Made by a program: the position numbers and the translations under genes. Source: Thermothelomyces thermophilus ATCC 42464 (Eukaryota; Ascomycota; Sordariomycetes; Sordariales; Chaetomiaceae). From it: a DNA stretch of 64,000 nucleotides. The notes beneath the pieces were generated by a model. The model saw only the letters and a list, made by a program, of their open reading frames with translations. It searched no databases and was not told where the DNA came from. Below, one piece after another: positions 1 to 11,825 of the stretch (the first letter of the stretch is position 1; every line of letters begins with the position of its first letter). The DNA lies in NCBI RefSeq assembly GCF_000226095.1, contig NC_016478.1, forward strand, positions 2,842,001-2,906,000, given 5' to 3'.

Positions 1-66
1 GGATCCTAAACACAAGACAAAAAAAGGAAAAGAAAACGGAAAACAGACAACGAACCGAGGTCGAGT

Positions 67-2596
67 CTAATCATCCCTCCTATCCTGCTCGTCATCCACC
101 AAGATCACCACCGTCACAGTGGCCGCATACGCCTCGCGAATCGCACACGCCATGCTAGAGACGAACAGACAAAAACCGTCAGCACAACAACTTTGAATGG
201 GCAGAGAGAGAGAGAGAGAGAAAAGAGAAACGGTTCGAAAGGAGGGAAAAAACTCACCAAGTCCTCCCCAGGTCCGCCACCACCGCGCTCAGCCCCCAAT
301 GCGCGCACCACGCCCGCGCCAGCACCTCGTTGTCCGGCACGCCGAACGCCTCCACCACCAGCACCCGCTCGTCGTCCCCGCCGCTCAGCGTGTCGGGGCT
401 CGAGACCCCCGTCGTCGTCGTCGTCGTCGTCGTCGTGGTACCGTGCTGCCCGTTGCGCCCCACGCTGCCGACGCCGTTCCAATCGCGCACCCTGACCAGC
501 TGGTCCGCCTTGACGGGCGTGTAGGCGTAGTCGAAGAAGAGCGGGTGCGGGCCGTCGGAGCAGGGCCAGGCCGAGATGAAGGAGACGTCGAAGGCGAGGC
601 GAAGCGGCCACGAGACTCCGTCGATGGCGAACTGCACCCAGGCGTCGTAGTACCGCGGGGCCGCTGCCGGCTTGGACGACGACGAGGAGCCGGGCGGGGC
701 CGGGGAGGACGGGGTTGAGGAGGACGGGGTGTTGGTGGGCGCGGTGCTGTTGCCGTTGCCGTGGCCGTGGCCGCTCCCGCCGCACGGGCGCAGGCTGAGC
801 AGCTCGATGCGGACAAGGTCGGCCAGGTACGCGTCGTCGTCGCGGTCCGGGGAGACGAGCGCGTACTCCTTGACGGGGAAGACCTGGGCTGGCGGACCGA
901 GCGGATCGGAGCGCTCCGGCATCGACTGCACGTCTTCCGGGGTCACGCGGTCCGCCGGCGGGCGGCGCGCGCGGATGCGGGCGATCTGGTTGCGGCCGAG
1001 GTCGGCGGTCGGCCGGGCCGGGCCGACCCAGCCCGCCAGCGTGCGGCAGGTGGGCGCCAGGACCTTGCCGACGATGGAGGTCGCCGTCCAGTAGGTGTAG
1101 CTGTTGCGGTACTGGAAGCCGCAGCTCGGGTGGGCGTGGGTCAGCAGCGTCAGGTCGTCGGTCGCCCTGTCCGGGTCGATGTCGATGAGGGCGTTCATGA
1201 TGAGAAAGGTGAAGGTCGGGCCGGGCAGGACGAGCCCGCTAAAGAAGGCCATGGCGTGCGAGCTGACCAGGTCGAGGGTCGATTCCTCATCGCGCCGCTT
1301 GAGGCTGCCGAGCGTCTCGCTAAGGTTCGGCCACTTCATCATCTGCGCGAAGCGCTTCAGCATCTTGACCTGGCGTCTCTTAAGCTTGTACCGGAGCCGG
1401 ATGTTGTCCGGCTCGCTGCCGTACTCGTCGACCCGGATGTTGTCGCGCCACCTGCGGGCTAACGCCAGGTCCCATTGTATCTTCGGCGGGATCTGGGCCA
1501 GCAGCTTCTCCTTTGCTTCGATCAGGTGATGCCTCGACTGAATCCGGAGCTCCAGCTCGAGGCTGAGGAGCAGCTGGTGGCAGAACTTCCGGTACGTCTC
1601 GCGGTTGGCCGAGCTCGTGTCGAAGATGAACCTGGTGACGACCTGGTTCTTTGGCTCCCTGAAGTCCAGCCAGCCGGGCGTCGAGAGGACCATGATCAGG
1701 TCGATGATCTGCTTTTCTAGCGTCTTGTGCGGATTCGTATACTTGTCGGGGTCCTTGAGCAGCCGCTTGTAGAGATTCCTGTACATGAGCTCCTCGTCGT
1801 CGTCCTCCAGTCCGCGGTCCAGCTCCTTGAGCCGTGCAAATATGCCCTCGAGGCTGATCTCGCGGGGTGCCACCCCCGGGTTTACCATCTGTTTGAATGG
1901 CGGGATCACGCTTGCCCGACTCACCCAGTGATTGAGCGTGATGGTACCCGGGCGCTTGCCGAAACAGAACGAATAGCTCGGCTGCTCCAGCGTCTCCCAG
2001 GGGTAGGTCGCTGGCCCTGACCGGGCGAGCCGTAGTGTCATGAGCTGCGTCATGGAGTCGTGCTGGTTGGCCGCATCGGTCTCGTCACCACGGTTCCCGG
2101 CGGCAGTCGCAAACAGGGCGTAAAACTCATCGCCAGCGTGTGGGATGGCCCTCTTGTGGCCCCTGAAGGCCGGGACTCCTCTGGAGATGAGCTGCATTGC
2201 CGGTCCCAGGTTCAGCTCCTCGTTGCTCGACATGCCCGAGGGCGGCCACTCGGTCAGCGGCCCTTGGTCGTAGGGGACCCCTTGGGGGTCCTCGCGACCC
2301 TTGCCCTTGACTACGCCCGGGTCTGTCCGCCGTGGTCTTCGTCGGCGAGGCGAGGGCTCTGCTGGGTCCTCCGGCCTTCGGCTGCGGGCGGCCACATCTC
2401 CGTCACTTGCCCTTCTCGGGGTATCCTTTTTCGTTCACAACGTGTCAGTCAGATCCCGTCATGTCATGGCACCTCGATGCAGTCCACCGTGGACCCGGGT
2501 TTCAAACCGTACCGATTTCTCGTCCTTGGCCGCCGAGCTCTTGCTCCGAAACAGTTTCCAGAAGCCCTTTTTCTTCAGCTCCTTGAGCTCCTCCAT
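67..2596 (-). CDS. Conserved fungal protein of unknown function, 783 aa, three exons
   Basis: The model reads 2596-2473, 2397-258 and 154-67 on the minus strand and closes in frame. The 3' intron (155-257, donor GTGAGT, acceptor CTAG) is clear. The 5' intron (2398-2472, donor GTGCCA) is weaker and was chosen because it alone keeps phase with a start MEELKELKKKGFWKLF that has an in-frame stop just upstream. The product has a basic N-terminus, a long globular middle with a hydrophobic stretch near SHAMAFFSGLVLPGPTFTF, and a Ser/Thr/Pro-rich linker. A run of ten threonines is encoded by an ACG repeat at 411-437. I see no signal peptide and no catalytic motif I recognise. It is divergent to nop15 across 1.3 kb. 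I do not know the family; the evenly coding-like composition makes it a real gene. Confidence 0.75.
155..257 (-). other. Intron with (GA)n microsatellite
   Basis: This intron of the unknown gene holds an AG repeat at about 203-221 (CT-rich on the transcribed strand). Donor and acceptor are canonical and the junction preserves frame. Confidence 0.7.
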
Positions 2597-3877
2597 CTTT
2601 TTCTTTTGTGGCGCAAAGGCTAGCCCAGTCGGCGGCTAGATTAGCGTCGGCTACCCGATGATCAGAGGTGAAACTGCGCGCGCCCAACACCTGCGCATTC
2701 CTAAATTTTGGTGTTGGCTTGTGGAGCGGTCTGCGAGTCTGAAAATGGCACAGACACGCGGCGTGCCATCAACATGCGGCTGCGCATGCGTCCCAGTCTA
2801 GTTGGCTGCCATGCATGAGATTTGGGCGCCTCCCCAAGCGTCCGATCCGCCGTGTCGAGATCCTCAAGCCCCGGCCGGCAATGATACTTCAAGGCGGGGA
2901 GGACGGTGACAGTCGTGGGGGCCGGCTGTGGGTTAGATTACCAGAAAGTGACCAGCTTTATTCGTCCTTGGAGAAGTATTGTTGAGAGGAGGGTATCTGT
3001 TTCTCCGAGACTGTAATTTGGATGAAATGAAACAGAGAGCGGCTTGCACTTGCAGGGAAATTCAGAAGTCCCGTGGATCACGAGCATGTGCAATGAATGG
3101 CCCGCCTGATCTGTCGCAGTTGCGCCGTTGCGCCGCTGCGCCGTGGCGCCGTGGAACAGCTGAGTAAAATGCCAGTGCCCTGCCGTAGCTTAACTGTAAG
3201 CTGTCAGTGGCATGTAGTTATGGGCTGCCCTACCCGGTTTCTCTGCGCCCAATCACTTGCTCTCAGCTCCCTCAAGGCGACGCGTACCTCCTCCTCTCTC
3301 CTTGCATATTCCGACTCAAGAACAGCCACTCTTCGAGTTGCCAGGTCATCTAGCGGGGACGGGGCAGACCGTTCCAGTCGAGCTTGCCCAACGTGGAGAC
3401 AGCTGCTGCCTTGTTACACCATCTAAATCCCCCCGCCTTTCGACTCACTTTTGGGGAGGGGGTGGGGGTGGGTTAGTTAGCAGTCCCTGTTCTTGGGGCC
3501 GAGTTATCAGAAATACACGGTCGATATTCCCAAGGTTTATTTCGCAGCTAGCATTTCGCTAACTTCCCGGTTTCACCAGATACGCATGCCGGAAAATGGA
3601 GTGCACCAGCTTATACTACTATGGATCCATTGTACTGTACCTCCGTAGGCGGTTCTTGTTTCGTACTTAGGGGGCAGTTCCATGCAATGTCCCAAAAGGG
3701 AGCCCGCTGAAGGTGGGGCTACAACCGCTCTGCAGTGGGTTTAGTTTCACTCACCGCCCAAGTCGCATTTGGGCAGAATCCAGAAAATTTCTGGATTGCA
3801 AACGCTTTAGGATCGGAACTTGGCGCGAGGGCGGGCCAACGTTCACCATCCCAGCCTCACAACGCTCACCAGTCACA
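2597..3877. other. Divergent intergenic region
   Basis: This holds the 5' regions of the unknown gene (minus) and nop15 (plus). I see no supported gene. A G-rich tract lies at 3453-3472 and a repeated GCGCC-type stretch near 3120-3155. Confidence 0.6.
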
Positions 3878-5136
3878 ATGGCACCTGAACTTCGCAAGAG
3901 AAAGTCGAAGCGTATGTATTCCATTTCGCGGCCATTTCTGCATTCCAAACACTAATTCAATCGAATCTAGCTGCGGTGGCAGAACCAGAGCCCGCCGCCA
4001 AAAAGACCAAGGCGACCAAGGACACTCCCAAGGCTGAGAAACGAAAAGGTAAGAGGCACTGTCCATTGGAGAAGTTTCCGATTAGCTGACTCGCGACCAT
4101 CCCAGCCCTCGAAGAAGCCTACCCTGTTGTCGTGAAGAAGCAGAAGCCCAGCAAGGATGTCGCGCCGAAGAGAGATGTCGCCCCGAAGAAGTCGGCGTTA
4201 AAGAAAGAGAAGCAGTCAACAGAGACCAAGGACGCGCCGGCCAAGTCCAAGAAGGCCGCAGAACCCGCGAAGCCAGAGGAACAGCAAGACAGCGATGTCC
4301 CATCCGACGTGGAGCAGGAGGAGCTTGACGATGACACCAAAGCTCTCGTGAACGCGCTCGACAGCGGCGACGAGGACGAGGCCGAGACTCGGGTCAGCAC
4401 GTACAAGAAGGGCCAGGACGTCGGCAAGATTCCCAAGGCGAAGAAGGCGGCAAAGTCAGCCGGCAGCAGTACCAGCAGCGGCAATCCGGGCGTCATGTAT
4501 CTATCGAGGATTCCCCACGGCTTTTACGAGCACGAACTACGGTCGTACTTTGGCCAATTCGGCGAAATCACGAGGCTTAGGGTCGTACGGAACAAGAAGA
4601 CGGGCGCCAGCCGCCACCGGGCATTCATTGAGTTTGCCGACGCCGAGGTTGCCGACATTGCCGCCCGCACCATGGACAAGTACCTCCTGTTCGGACACAT
4701 CCTCTCTGCCAAGATCGTGCCGCCGGCCCAAGTGCATCCGAACCTGTTCAAGGGCGCCAATCGTCGCTTCAAGGTGGTGCCGTGGAACAAGATGGCCGGT
4801 CGGCAGCTTGAGCGGCCGCTTTCCGAGTCGCAGTGGCAGGTCAAGATCGCCAAGGAGGAGAAACGGCGGGCCGCTAGGGCTGAGAAGTTGAAAGAGATGG
4901 GCTACGAGTACGAAGCACCGGCGCTCAAGCCGGCCGAGGCCAAGCCCCTGCTGGAGAACGGCAAAGATGAGGGTCCCAAGGCCATCGAGGCTCCGCCTGC
5001 CGCCGCGGAGGTTGAGTCAAAGGAGGAAAAACAGGCTGCCGAGCCGGAAGTGACCAAGGCCGAGGCAACAAAACCCTCCGAGGATGCGACCCCTCAGAAG
5101 AAGAAGAGTAAAAAGGGCAAGAAGACAAAGTCATGA
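3878..5136 (+). CDS. nop15: Nop15/NIFK-type RRM ribosome biogenesis protein, 380 aa
   Basis: Exons are 3878-3911, 3971-4048 and 4106-5136, with GTATGT and GTAAGA donors and CTAG and CCAG acceptors. The Lys/Ala/Glu-rich N-terminus (residues 1-160) looks disordered and nuclear. One RRM spans about residues 166-243, starting GVMYLSRIPHGFYEHEL (RNP2) with the RNP1-like RHRAFIEF. It is followed by the typical VHPNLFKGANRRFKVVPWNK segment and a basic tail ending KKKSKKGKKTKS. In yeast, Nop15 is a nucleolar factor needed for 27S pre-rRNA processing and 60S assembly; human NIFK is the homologue. Family assignment is strong because the residues flanking the RRM match this family and not generic RRMs. 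The start lies in a good context (CACAATGG). Confidence 0.93.
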
Positions 5137-6259
5137 GCAGGTTACCGTCCAGAGTAGTAACGTCGCCTCTTTGATACCCACGGCTCAGGCCAAGAGGGTC
5201 GTCCTGTTTAGAGCATCCAGTCCTTTTATGCGAAAAGAAGTATATATATGTATGCACCAAGCGAACCTGACAAGCTCGTGGAGGGGGCCTAATGCCCACA
5301 GAGCTAGCAGGATTTTTAAAGTGCCATTCGATACTCTACTTCTGCCATACTATGAAAATGCCACCGGTTTGCGATGTGCAACGGCAAGTTCGATAGAGAA
5401 TCAGGCGAAGAGGAAAATATGTGCAGAAGGAAAGAGAACACCAAGGAGTGGATTCTAGGTACCTAGTGCTCAAATACTTGGGCTGTTCCCTATGATGCTT
5501 ACGTAATATAGTGTTTTTAGGCTCGATGACCGTGCGATAGTTGGCATTCGCGGACGACACCAAGTCATTTATAACCAGAACAGTCTGCCATAACCCAATC
5601 CTCGGCGCACGCCCTTCTGCCAACAGGTATGTACATACAAAATTCACTATGGACCTCAGTAGACTCTCTTCGCCAAAATGAAACAAGGAACTACCCGTCT
5701 GGAACCCATGACGATCGGCTGCCGCAGCAGAGTTGTTAGGTGAACTGGCCTTTTGCACTGTGCGTTCATTCAATAGGGTTATCTGCGGTTGATTAGCGGT
5801 TGTCTTCCTGTCAGATATTCCCACAGGTACAGTACATGACCCGTACATACAGGCAAGTACACTACTGTGTAGAAACCAACGCGGACATCGTGCCGTCCTG
5901 TTCATTCAAATGCAATTGCGCGTCGTAATTCTAAGACCCTTGATCTGGATCATGACACCTGAAAACATGAGGGCTAGCGGCAACAGGAAATGACTCTTCT
6001 GTATTCGTATTACGCTGGCAATACGAGGAGCTGGAACTTGGCTGGATCCGTTCCTCCATTCCCTCCATTCCTGTAGCCTCTTGTGCCTCTTGTGCCTCAT
6101 GTATGTACATACATCCTTTGTTGTACCGTGCTTGTACTCCGTACCCCCACGAACAACGACGGAAACCATCAACACGACACCTTTCGACCTCCGCATTGTC
6201 TGCGGACCAGACCCGAGAAATCGACGACCGGCAACAGCACCGCCAATTGCATTTGCACC
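5137..6259. other. Intergenic, nop15 3' end and rud3 promoter
   Basis: I see no supported gene. It contains a perfect 12-bp palindrome CTAGGTACCTAG at 5455-5466 and a copy of GTACTCCGTAC at 6134-6144. Confidence 0.6.
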
Positions 6260-8535
6260 ATGTCGTCTCCGGCCGCGCCAACCAGTTCCATCCAATCAGC
6301 AGCCCGAGGTACGTCCCCCAAGTGGGCTTGAGGGGCATGCAACGCGCTGGCGAGGCCGGACGCCGGACCAGGCCACATCACCGCCCCTTGGCCCTCCCGC
6401 TACGTGCATTTGCGCTAATGGAAAATGATGCCTCGCGGTAAGCAACAGGTCCCGCCGCCGCCTCCAAAAGCAAGAAGAAAGGAAACAAGAAGAAAAAAGG
6501 CAACAAGGGCAACACCGCAGGAGACGATACCAACGCTGGCGACGTTCCCTCGAGCGCGCAGAAGCAGCCCACAACCGAACCAGACACATCCGCCCAGAAC
6601 GATGGCGTTGAGGGCGCACCGGCTGAGGAAGTGTCAGAAGAGCTAGAGAATTCGCCCGGTTTGGTATGCTCCCTCCACAGTGCCAGTGCGCAAGCAGTTG
6701 TTTTTCCTCCTCCTCCTCCTCCTCCTCCTCCTCCTCCTCTTTCCCTTCTCTTTTCGGATGCAATTGATGCCGAGGCATACTATCGTTGCTATGTCCCTGA
6801 CCTGGCTTGGTAGAGCACGTCGTCGAATCCCCCTCTAGAGCCTGGCTCTGCGCCAGATAAGCCGGTGGAGCAAGCACCTGCTCCGGACACAGACGAAGAC
6901 GCGGTGACGACGGCGGAAACAGAGGCGAATACTGAAGACGATCCAACAGCTGTGCCGGCTAACGGCCATGCCAGCGCAAACGGACACCCACCAGCGATAT
7001 CAGGGGCGAGAAGCGCCAGGTCAGAAACCATGTCAGAAGAAAATCAAGACGCGCTACGTCTCGAGGTCGAGCAGCTGCGGAAGCAGCTCGAGAGCATACA
7101 GGAATCGCACGCCCAGGAACTCGCGCAGCTGCGGTCCGACCTAGAGGAGGCCGAGGGGGCCAGGGAACACGCCGAGACGCAGTACCAAAACCTACTAGGC
7201 CGCGTTGAGAAGATCAGAGAGACGCTGGGCGACCGGCTAAAACGGGACAAGGCCGAGCTGGAAGAGACCAAAGACCGCCTTGAGGAGGTCGAGGCCCAAA
7301 ATGAGGAGCTGCAGAGGACGGTGACGGCGCGCGAGGAAGAGTTGGAGCGCCTGAGAGGCGAGGTGCAGGAACAAGCGCGCGAGCTGGCGAGCTTGCGCAG
7401 CAGGACCAACCTGTCGCAACAGAATTGGCTGAAGGAGAAGGATGACATATCGCGGCAGATGCAGAGCCTCAAGAGCGAGCTCGAGTCGACAACGGCCGCC
7501 ATGGGCGAATGGGAGGTCATTGCCATGGAGGAGCGCTCTCTGCGCGAGAGCCTGGCGGACAAGGTGTCGGACCTGGAAGAACAGGTCGCCAACGCGCGCG
7601 AGGCGTACGAGAAGGCGGAGGCGGACCGGGAGGCGCAGTCGCAGGCCGTCGACCGTCTCCAGCGGGCTCTGCAGGAGCTCCAGGACACGCGGAAGCGGGA
7701 GCTGCGCGAGATGGTCGAATCGACGGAGGAACAAGTGCAGGTGCTCAAGAAGGTCGCCCAGGAGGCGGACGCCCGGGCAGCCGAAGCCGAGTCGGCGAAG
7801 GAGGCGCTGTCCAAAGAGCTCGAGCGGACCGCGCCGTTCGAGAAGGAGGTCAAGGAGAAGAACCTGCTCATCGGCAAACTACGGCACGAGGCGATCGTCC
7901 TCAACGACCACTTGACAAAAGCACTCAAGTACATCAAGAAAACCAAACCAGAAGAAACAATCGACAAGTAAGCCAGGCCTCCTTTTCTTCCTTGCTCAAA
8001 CAAAACAACCCCCTCTCCGCACCGAGCGCCCTCACTAACGGCCACCCGTTTTAGACAACTCGTCACGAACCACTTCCTGCAATTCCTCAGCCTCGACCGC
8101 TCCGATCCCAAGAAGTTCCAGATCCTCCAGGTCATGGCCAACCTCCTCAGCTGGACCGACGAGCAGCGCGAAAAGGCCGGCCTGGCGCGCCCCGGCGCCG
8201 CCGCCGCCGGCGGGGGAGGCGCCTCGTCAGCGGGCAACACGCTCCGCCTGCCGGCGTCGCCCTTCCATCGCACGCCCAGCTCGCCCGCGCTCAACACCGA
8301 GTTCTTCTCGGAGCCGTCGGCGACGAATGCGGGAGCAGCGGCGGGGGGCAGCGGCGGCGGGGGGAAGGAGTCGCTCGCGGATTTGTGGGCGAGCTTCCTG
8401 GAGCAGAGCGTCGAAGAGGCCGGCGGGAACAACGGAGGGAGAGGGTCGAGGAAGGCTAGCCTGGCGAGCGTGAGCACGGCGGGCGGCGGCGGCGGCGGCG
8501 GCGGCGGTGGCAGGCCCGATACCCGGGGAGGATAG
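6260..8535 (+). CDS. rud3: Rud3-like golgin with C-terminal GRAB domain, 632 aa
   Basis: Exons are 6260-6308, 6449-6663, 6814-7967 and 8055-8535; all phases agree. The N-terminus is a disordered Lys-rich then acidic region. Residues of about 140-440 form a long heptad-rich coiled coil. The segment crossing the last intron, about KLRHEAIVLNDHLTKALKY and then QLVTNHFLQFLSLDRSDPKK followed by QVMANLLSWTDEQREKAGL, matches the GRIP-related Arf-binding (GRAB) domain of Rud3 and GMAP-210. Such golgins are recruited to the cis-Golgi by Arf1 and tether ER-derived vesicles. The C-terminal tail is Gly/Ser-rich with a GGC-repeat-encoded glycine run near 8480-8507. A GRIP golgin (Imh1) is the alternative, but the KLRHEAI and EEQRE-type context favours GRAB. 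Confidence 0.85.
6664..6813 (+). other. rud3 intron 2 with (CCT)n tract
   Basis: This 150-nt intron is longer than most in the window because it carries a CCT repeat at 6706-6739. The donor is GTATGC, the branch CTGAC and the acceptor GGTAG; splicing is phase 0. Confidence 0.75.
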
Positions 8536-9165
8536 ACTTGAGCTACTTGAGCGGTTCTGGAGGAGCGTGTGGTTGTAATGTAAAAAAGAAAGAGAGCGCG
8601 ACGAAACCAAAAGCAAAAGAAAAAGAAGAAGAGAAAAAAAAGGGTGCACGACCTGGAAGGCTGCAGGCCCGGGCTACGGGTTGATAGAGGGATCGCTGCG
8701 TACCAAAGCCGTGTGTAGAAGAGAACAGCAGAGGCTCTAACGGCTGGCATTGCGTGTGGCAACAAAGTAAGGTCGCAAAATATTACTGTTCAAGGAGCAG
8801 GAACAAACGACCAGCGGAGGCCATCAATTCCTTTTTTCCATTTTATTTCTTTTTTTTATTGTTATGATCGCACCCGCATTGCAGATTTCAGTTGTTGAGA
8901 CATTACAGGAAATAAAGGGGAGCCGGGGGGAAGGGAGGGGGAGATAGAAACATCCGCGGACTGGCTGCTGCGCTAGAACAACTGAGGTCAAGAGAGCCAT
9001 CCAAACAACCGGTACTCTGGGAGCCGTATTGCTGGTTGCTGCTGACTGGCTAGTGCTGGCTGCTCTGGGTGCTCACGGTGCGCGTAGAAAGTCAATGTTA
9101 TGCTCCTAGGTCGTCTATTCGCTAACAAATCGATCAAAATCAACTTCTTGTCCTAATATACTAAA
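8536..9165. other. Convergent 3' intergenic region
   Basis: This lies between the rud3 stop and the stop of the minus-strand membrane protein. It is A/T-rich with poly-T at 8848-8858. I see no gene. Confidence 0.6.
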
Positions 9166-10324
9166 CTAACCCACCACCTCCTCCTTCGCCGCCGGCCCGC
9201 CGGCGCCCTTCTGCGGGGCCAGCACGGCCTTGGCGTAGTTTTCCGCATCCCTCTCGATACTCCGAATGTCGATGCGGTTCATCAGCGCGTCGTTCACCCC
9301 TTCGACGACCTCGCGCTCCTCCATCATCTCGCGCATCAGCCGGACCTCGTGCGCCCAGTAGGCGTTGCTCCGCCCGCGCAGCTCCTCGTCCCTCAGGACC
9401 GTGTTCTTGATGACCCCGGCCCCGCTGATCACGCCCTTGGTCGCGCCGAGGGCCCGCACCACGCCCTCGACCCGCTCGGCCGCCGAGGGCGGGGTCACGA
9501 ACGCCCGCTGCGTGCCGGACAGGTACAGCGCCAGGGCCAGCAGGGCGTCCAGCGCCGCGAGGCCCAGGTACCGCACGGCGCGCGCGGTCCAGTAGAAGGC
9601 GTCGATCTCGCCGAGGCGCAGCGCGCGCGCGTTGGCGGTGTGGTTGTACGTGGCGACCCAGTAGACGTCGGCGAGGGCGAGGCCGACGGCGGCGAGGGTG
9701 GCCGGCTGGCGCCAGCCGGTCGCGGCGCGGGAGAACGGGGCGGTGAGCAGGGCGGAGGTGGCCAGGGCGATGATCACCAGGTTGAAGAGGTGCTGCGCCA
9801 GGAGGTCCGGGAGGGCGTAGTACAGGTAGGAGCGGGGCTCGTCCGAGCTGCAGAAGGGGCAGTTCGCGAGCACCGAGGGCCCGTACTGGAGGTAGAGGAG
9901 GCGGGACTCGAGGGAGGCGAACTTGGCGCGCAGGGAGAGGTCCGTGGGCGTGAGGACGTTGCCCGGGCGCAGGGCGGAGAGGCGGGTAAAGAGCACGTCG
10001 GCGGGGATCTGGAGGCGGGACTGCGTCACTCTGAAGACGTTCTCCGGGGCGAAGACGGGAAGGGCCCGGACGAAGAAGACGGCGGATACGGCGACGAGGA
10101 TAGCGACGGCGCGGGTGATGGGCGGAGGAAGAGGGCGGACTTTGAGGCCGTGGATCCGGGGTGCAGAGCGCGCGCGACGATAATAGCCGATGGCCTTGGG
10201 CAGAAGGAGGGGCCCGAAGAAGATGACCAGGGACTTGATGCTGTTGTTGAGATTAATCGTGATCGCGTCAACGACTGTATCCTTGTGTGCTCTCTGCCAT
10301 CTTGAGTTGACTTACGTCCCCCAT
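9166..10324 (-). CDS. Conserved fungal multi-pass membrane protein, 374 aa
   Basis: The main exon is 10281-9166. The proposed first exon is ATGGGGGAC at 10324-10316, followed by GTAAGT and an acceptor ACAAG, giving MGD then DTVVDAITINLNNSIKSLVI. The implied intron is only 34 nt, so the 5' end is uncertain; the frame of the large exon has a stop before any other Met. The protein has a membrane segment near PITRAVAILVAVSAVFFVRAL and at least three more (LFNLVIIALATSALLTAPF; ATLAAVGLALADVYWVA; YLGLAALDALLALALYL). Between them is a CPFC motif in SVLANCPFCSSDEPRSYLYY. The C-terminal part is soluble and helical (AYWAHEVRLMREMMEEREV). I regard it as a conserved Pezizomycotina membrane protein of unknown role. 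Confidence 0.8.
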
Positions 10325-10985
10325 GGTATCGCCATCTTGATGGCTGGGTGTTGCTGCCCCAGCTGCGTCCCTTTTCTTCGAGCAGCGTGGCCGACTGCTT
10401 AACGCAGTAGGCTTCTCGCGTTGCAAAGAGCCAAGGTGTTGAACAAGGTTGAACCCGCCCAGCTTTACACTAATGCAGGAGTGCACGTTAGCCAGGACCG
10501 CATCAGCATTGTGGGGGCATGTTTGGTGGGGGGCTTAGGTCAGCACAGCCTTGTGCTGCAAGCAGCTAGGAAAAAAAAATATAAATTTCATGGACCTGAT
10601 CTTGCCGCAACTTAACTCCCTCCCACTCAACATTCATTTTTAGCTTTTGCCGAATCGCAACATTACAATTAGCAGTGGCGCTGGCCGCCACATCGTCCAT
10701 TACTTGGCTATTAGCAAAGCGAGAATACATTACGATTTTTGGCCACTCCGCTCTCCTCCTGCGCCCGTGACTGTTGGTTGACACTGATGGCACTATCGAA
10801 GCTTTGGCGGCCCTCTCAATGGTCGCTCAAAGTCAATATGTTGCCTAGATCAAGCCCAAGTGCTCTGCCAAGAGTCATCTCAGGTAGTGTTGCAGAATTC
10901 TAGCTTCGGCCATGAAGGATCTTTGCGTCAAATGCTGAGAGACAAAACAATCTGCATATTTGTGGCGTGCATCCCCGTCTGCGTT
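10325..10985. other. Intergenic between membrane protein and get1
   Basis: Both flanking genes are on the minus strand, so this is the promoter of the first and the 3' flank of get1. I see no supported gene. Confidence 0.55.
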
Positions 10986-11825
10986 TTACAGCTCTTTCTT
11001 GCCCTCGTCCTTCCCCACCGCAGCAGGAACGGGCTGCCTGTCCTTCTGCATCGGCTTTTGCTTGTGCCTTTGCGACTGCCTGCTGGCCGCGATGAGTCCG
11101 ATGATGCCGACCGCCGCGTCTACTATGAGCGTCAACATGCTCGTGCATGCGGCCTGCCACATCACGATGCTGACACTGCCCAGCGGCGCCCGCGGGAACG
11201 ATGCAAACCACTCGACGTAATAGGGGAACCATCCGTAGGGCAGCCAGAACATGGGCACCTTGCCATACCACATTGGGAGAAGCCATTGCACGCCGCGAGT
11301 CGAGATGAGACGGACAGCCGTCAGGTATCGGTCGAACCGTGTGCGCGAGGCGTCGAGTGCGGATTCTGCGGGGTGTTCAGTAAATTGGGAACGGCTCGAA
11401 CGAGCAACGGGCGGCCTTCCTACTTCTCTTCTCCAGCTCCTCCAGCAGCTTGTCGTGCTGCCGCCGCAGCCTCGCCCACTTGGCGAACTCATCCTGGCTG
11501 CTGGTTGCGTTGAGGTCATGGCGGACCGCCAAGTACTCTTTCTGCTTCCTTCGATGCTCGGCGAACTGCCCGGCCAGGGCCGTAGGAAGGGAAAGGTAGA
11601 CGCGCCAGATCTGTAATGAGGGGGGGCAAGGAGGGCGAAGTCAGCTCATGTTCGATGCATGCAAAGCACACATAGTCAGGAGGAAAGACGCTGGGGTGGT
11701 TGGGGTAGAAGGGGGGAGTGGGGGGTTGTATCGCATACCAGGTTGTTGATCGTTGCTGCACCGATTGTGTTGACTAGTCGCACCACTAGCTCGATGACGA
11801 AGATGACAACCAGTAGCGATGGCAT
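10986..11825 (-). CDS. get1: Get1 (WRB/CHD5 family) receptor for tail-anchored protein insertion, 217 aa
   Basis: Exons are 11825-11739, 11610-11424 and 11365-10986, all in phase with GTATGC and GTAGGA donors. The first exon encodes transmembrane segment 1 ([20 protein letters not shown]). The second encodes the cytosolic coiled coil ([20 protein letters not shown] and [19 protein letters not shown]), and the third carries TM2 and TM3 with the family signature [16 protein letters not shown] and [15 protein letters not shown]. In yeast, Get1 and Get2 form the ER receptor that takes tail-anchored proteins from Get3; the coiled coil binds Get3. The length matches fungal Get1 (about 210-230 aa). 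The basic C-terminal tail ends KDEGKKEL, which resembles but is not a standard KKXX or HDEL signal. Confidence 0.95.

Noticed and set aside
1-6. GGATCC at the very start
   Set aside because: Probably a cloning or contig edge (BamHI site), not biology; noted only in the summary.
7044-8765. 573-codon antisense ORF over rud3
   Set aside because: Ser/Arg-rich antisense shadow of the coiled-coil exon; it has no start context, no family and overlaps a strongly supported gene.
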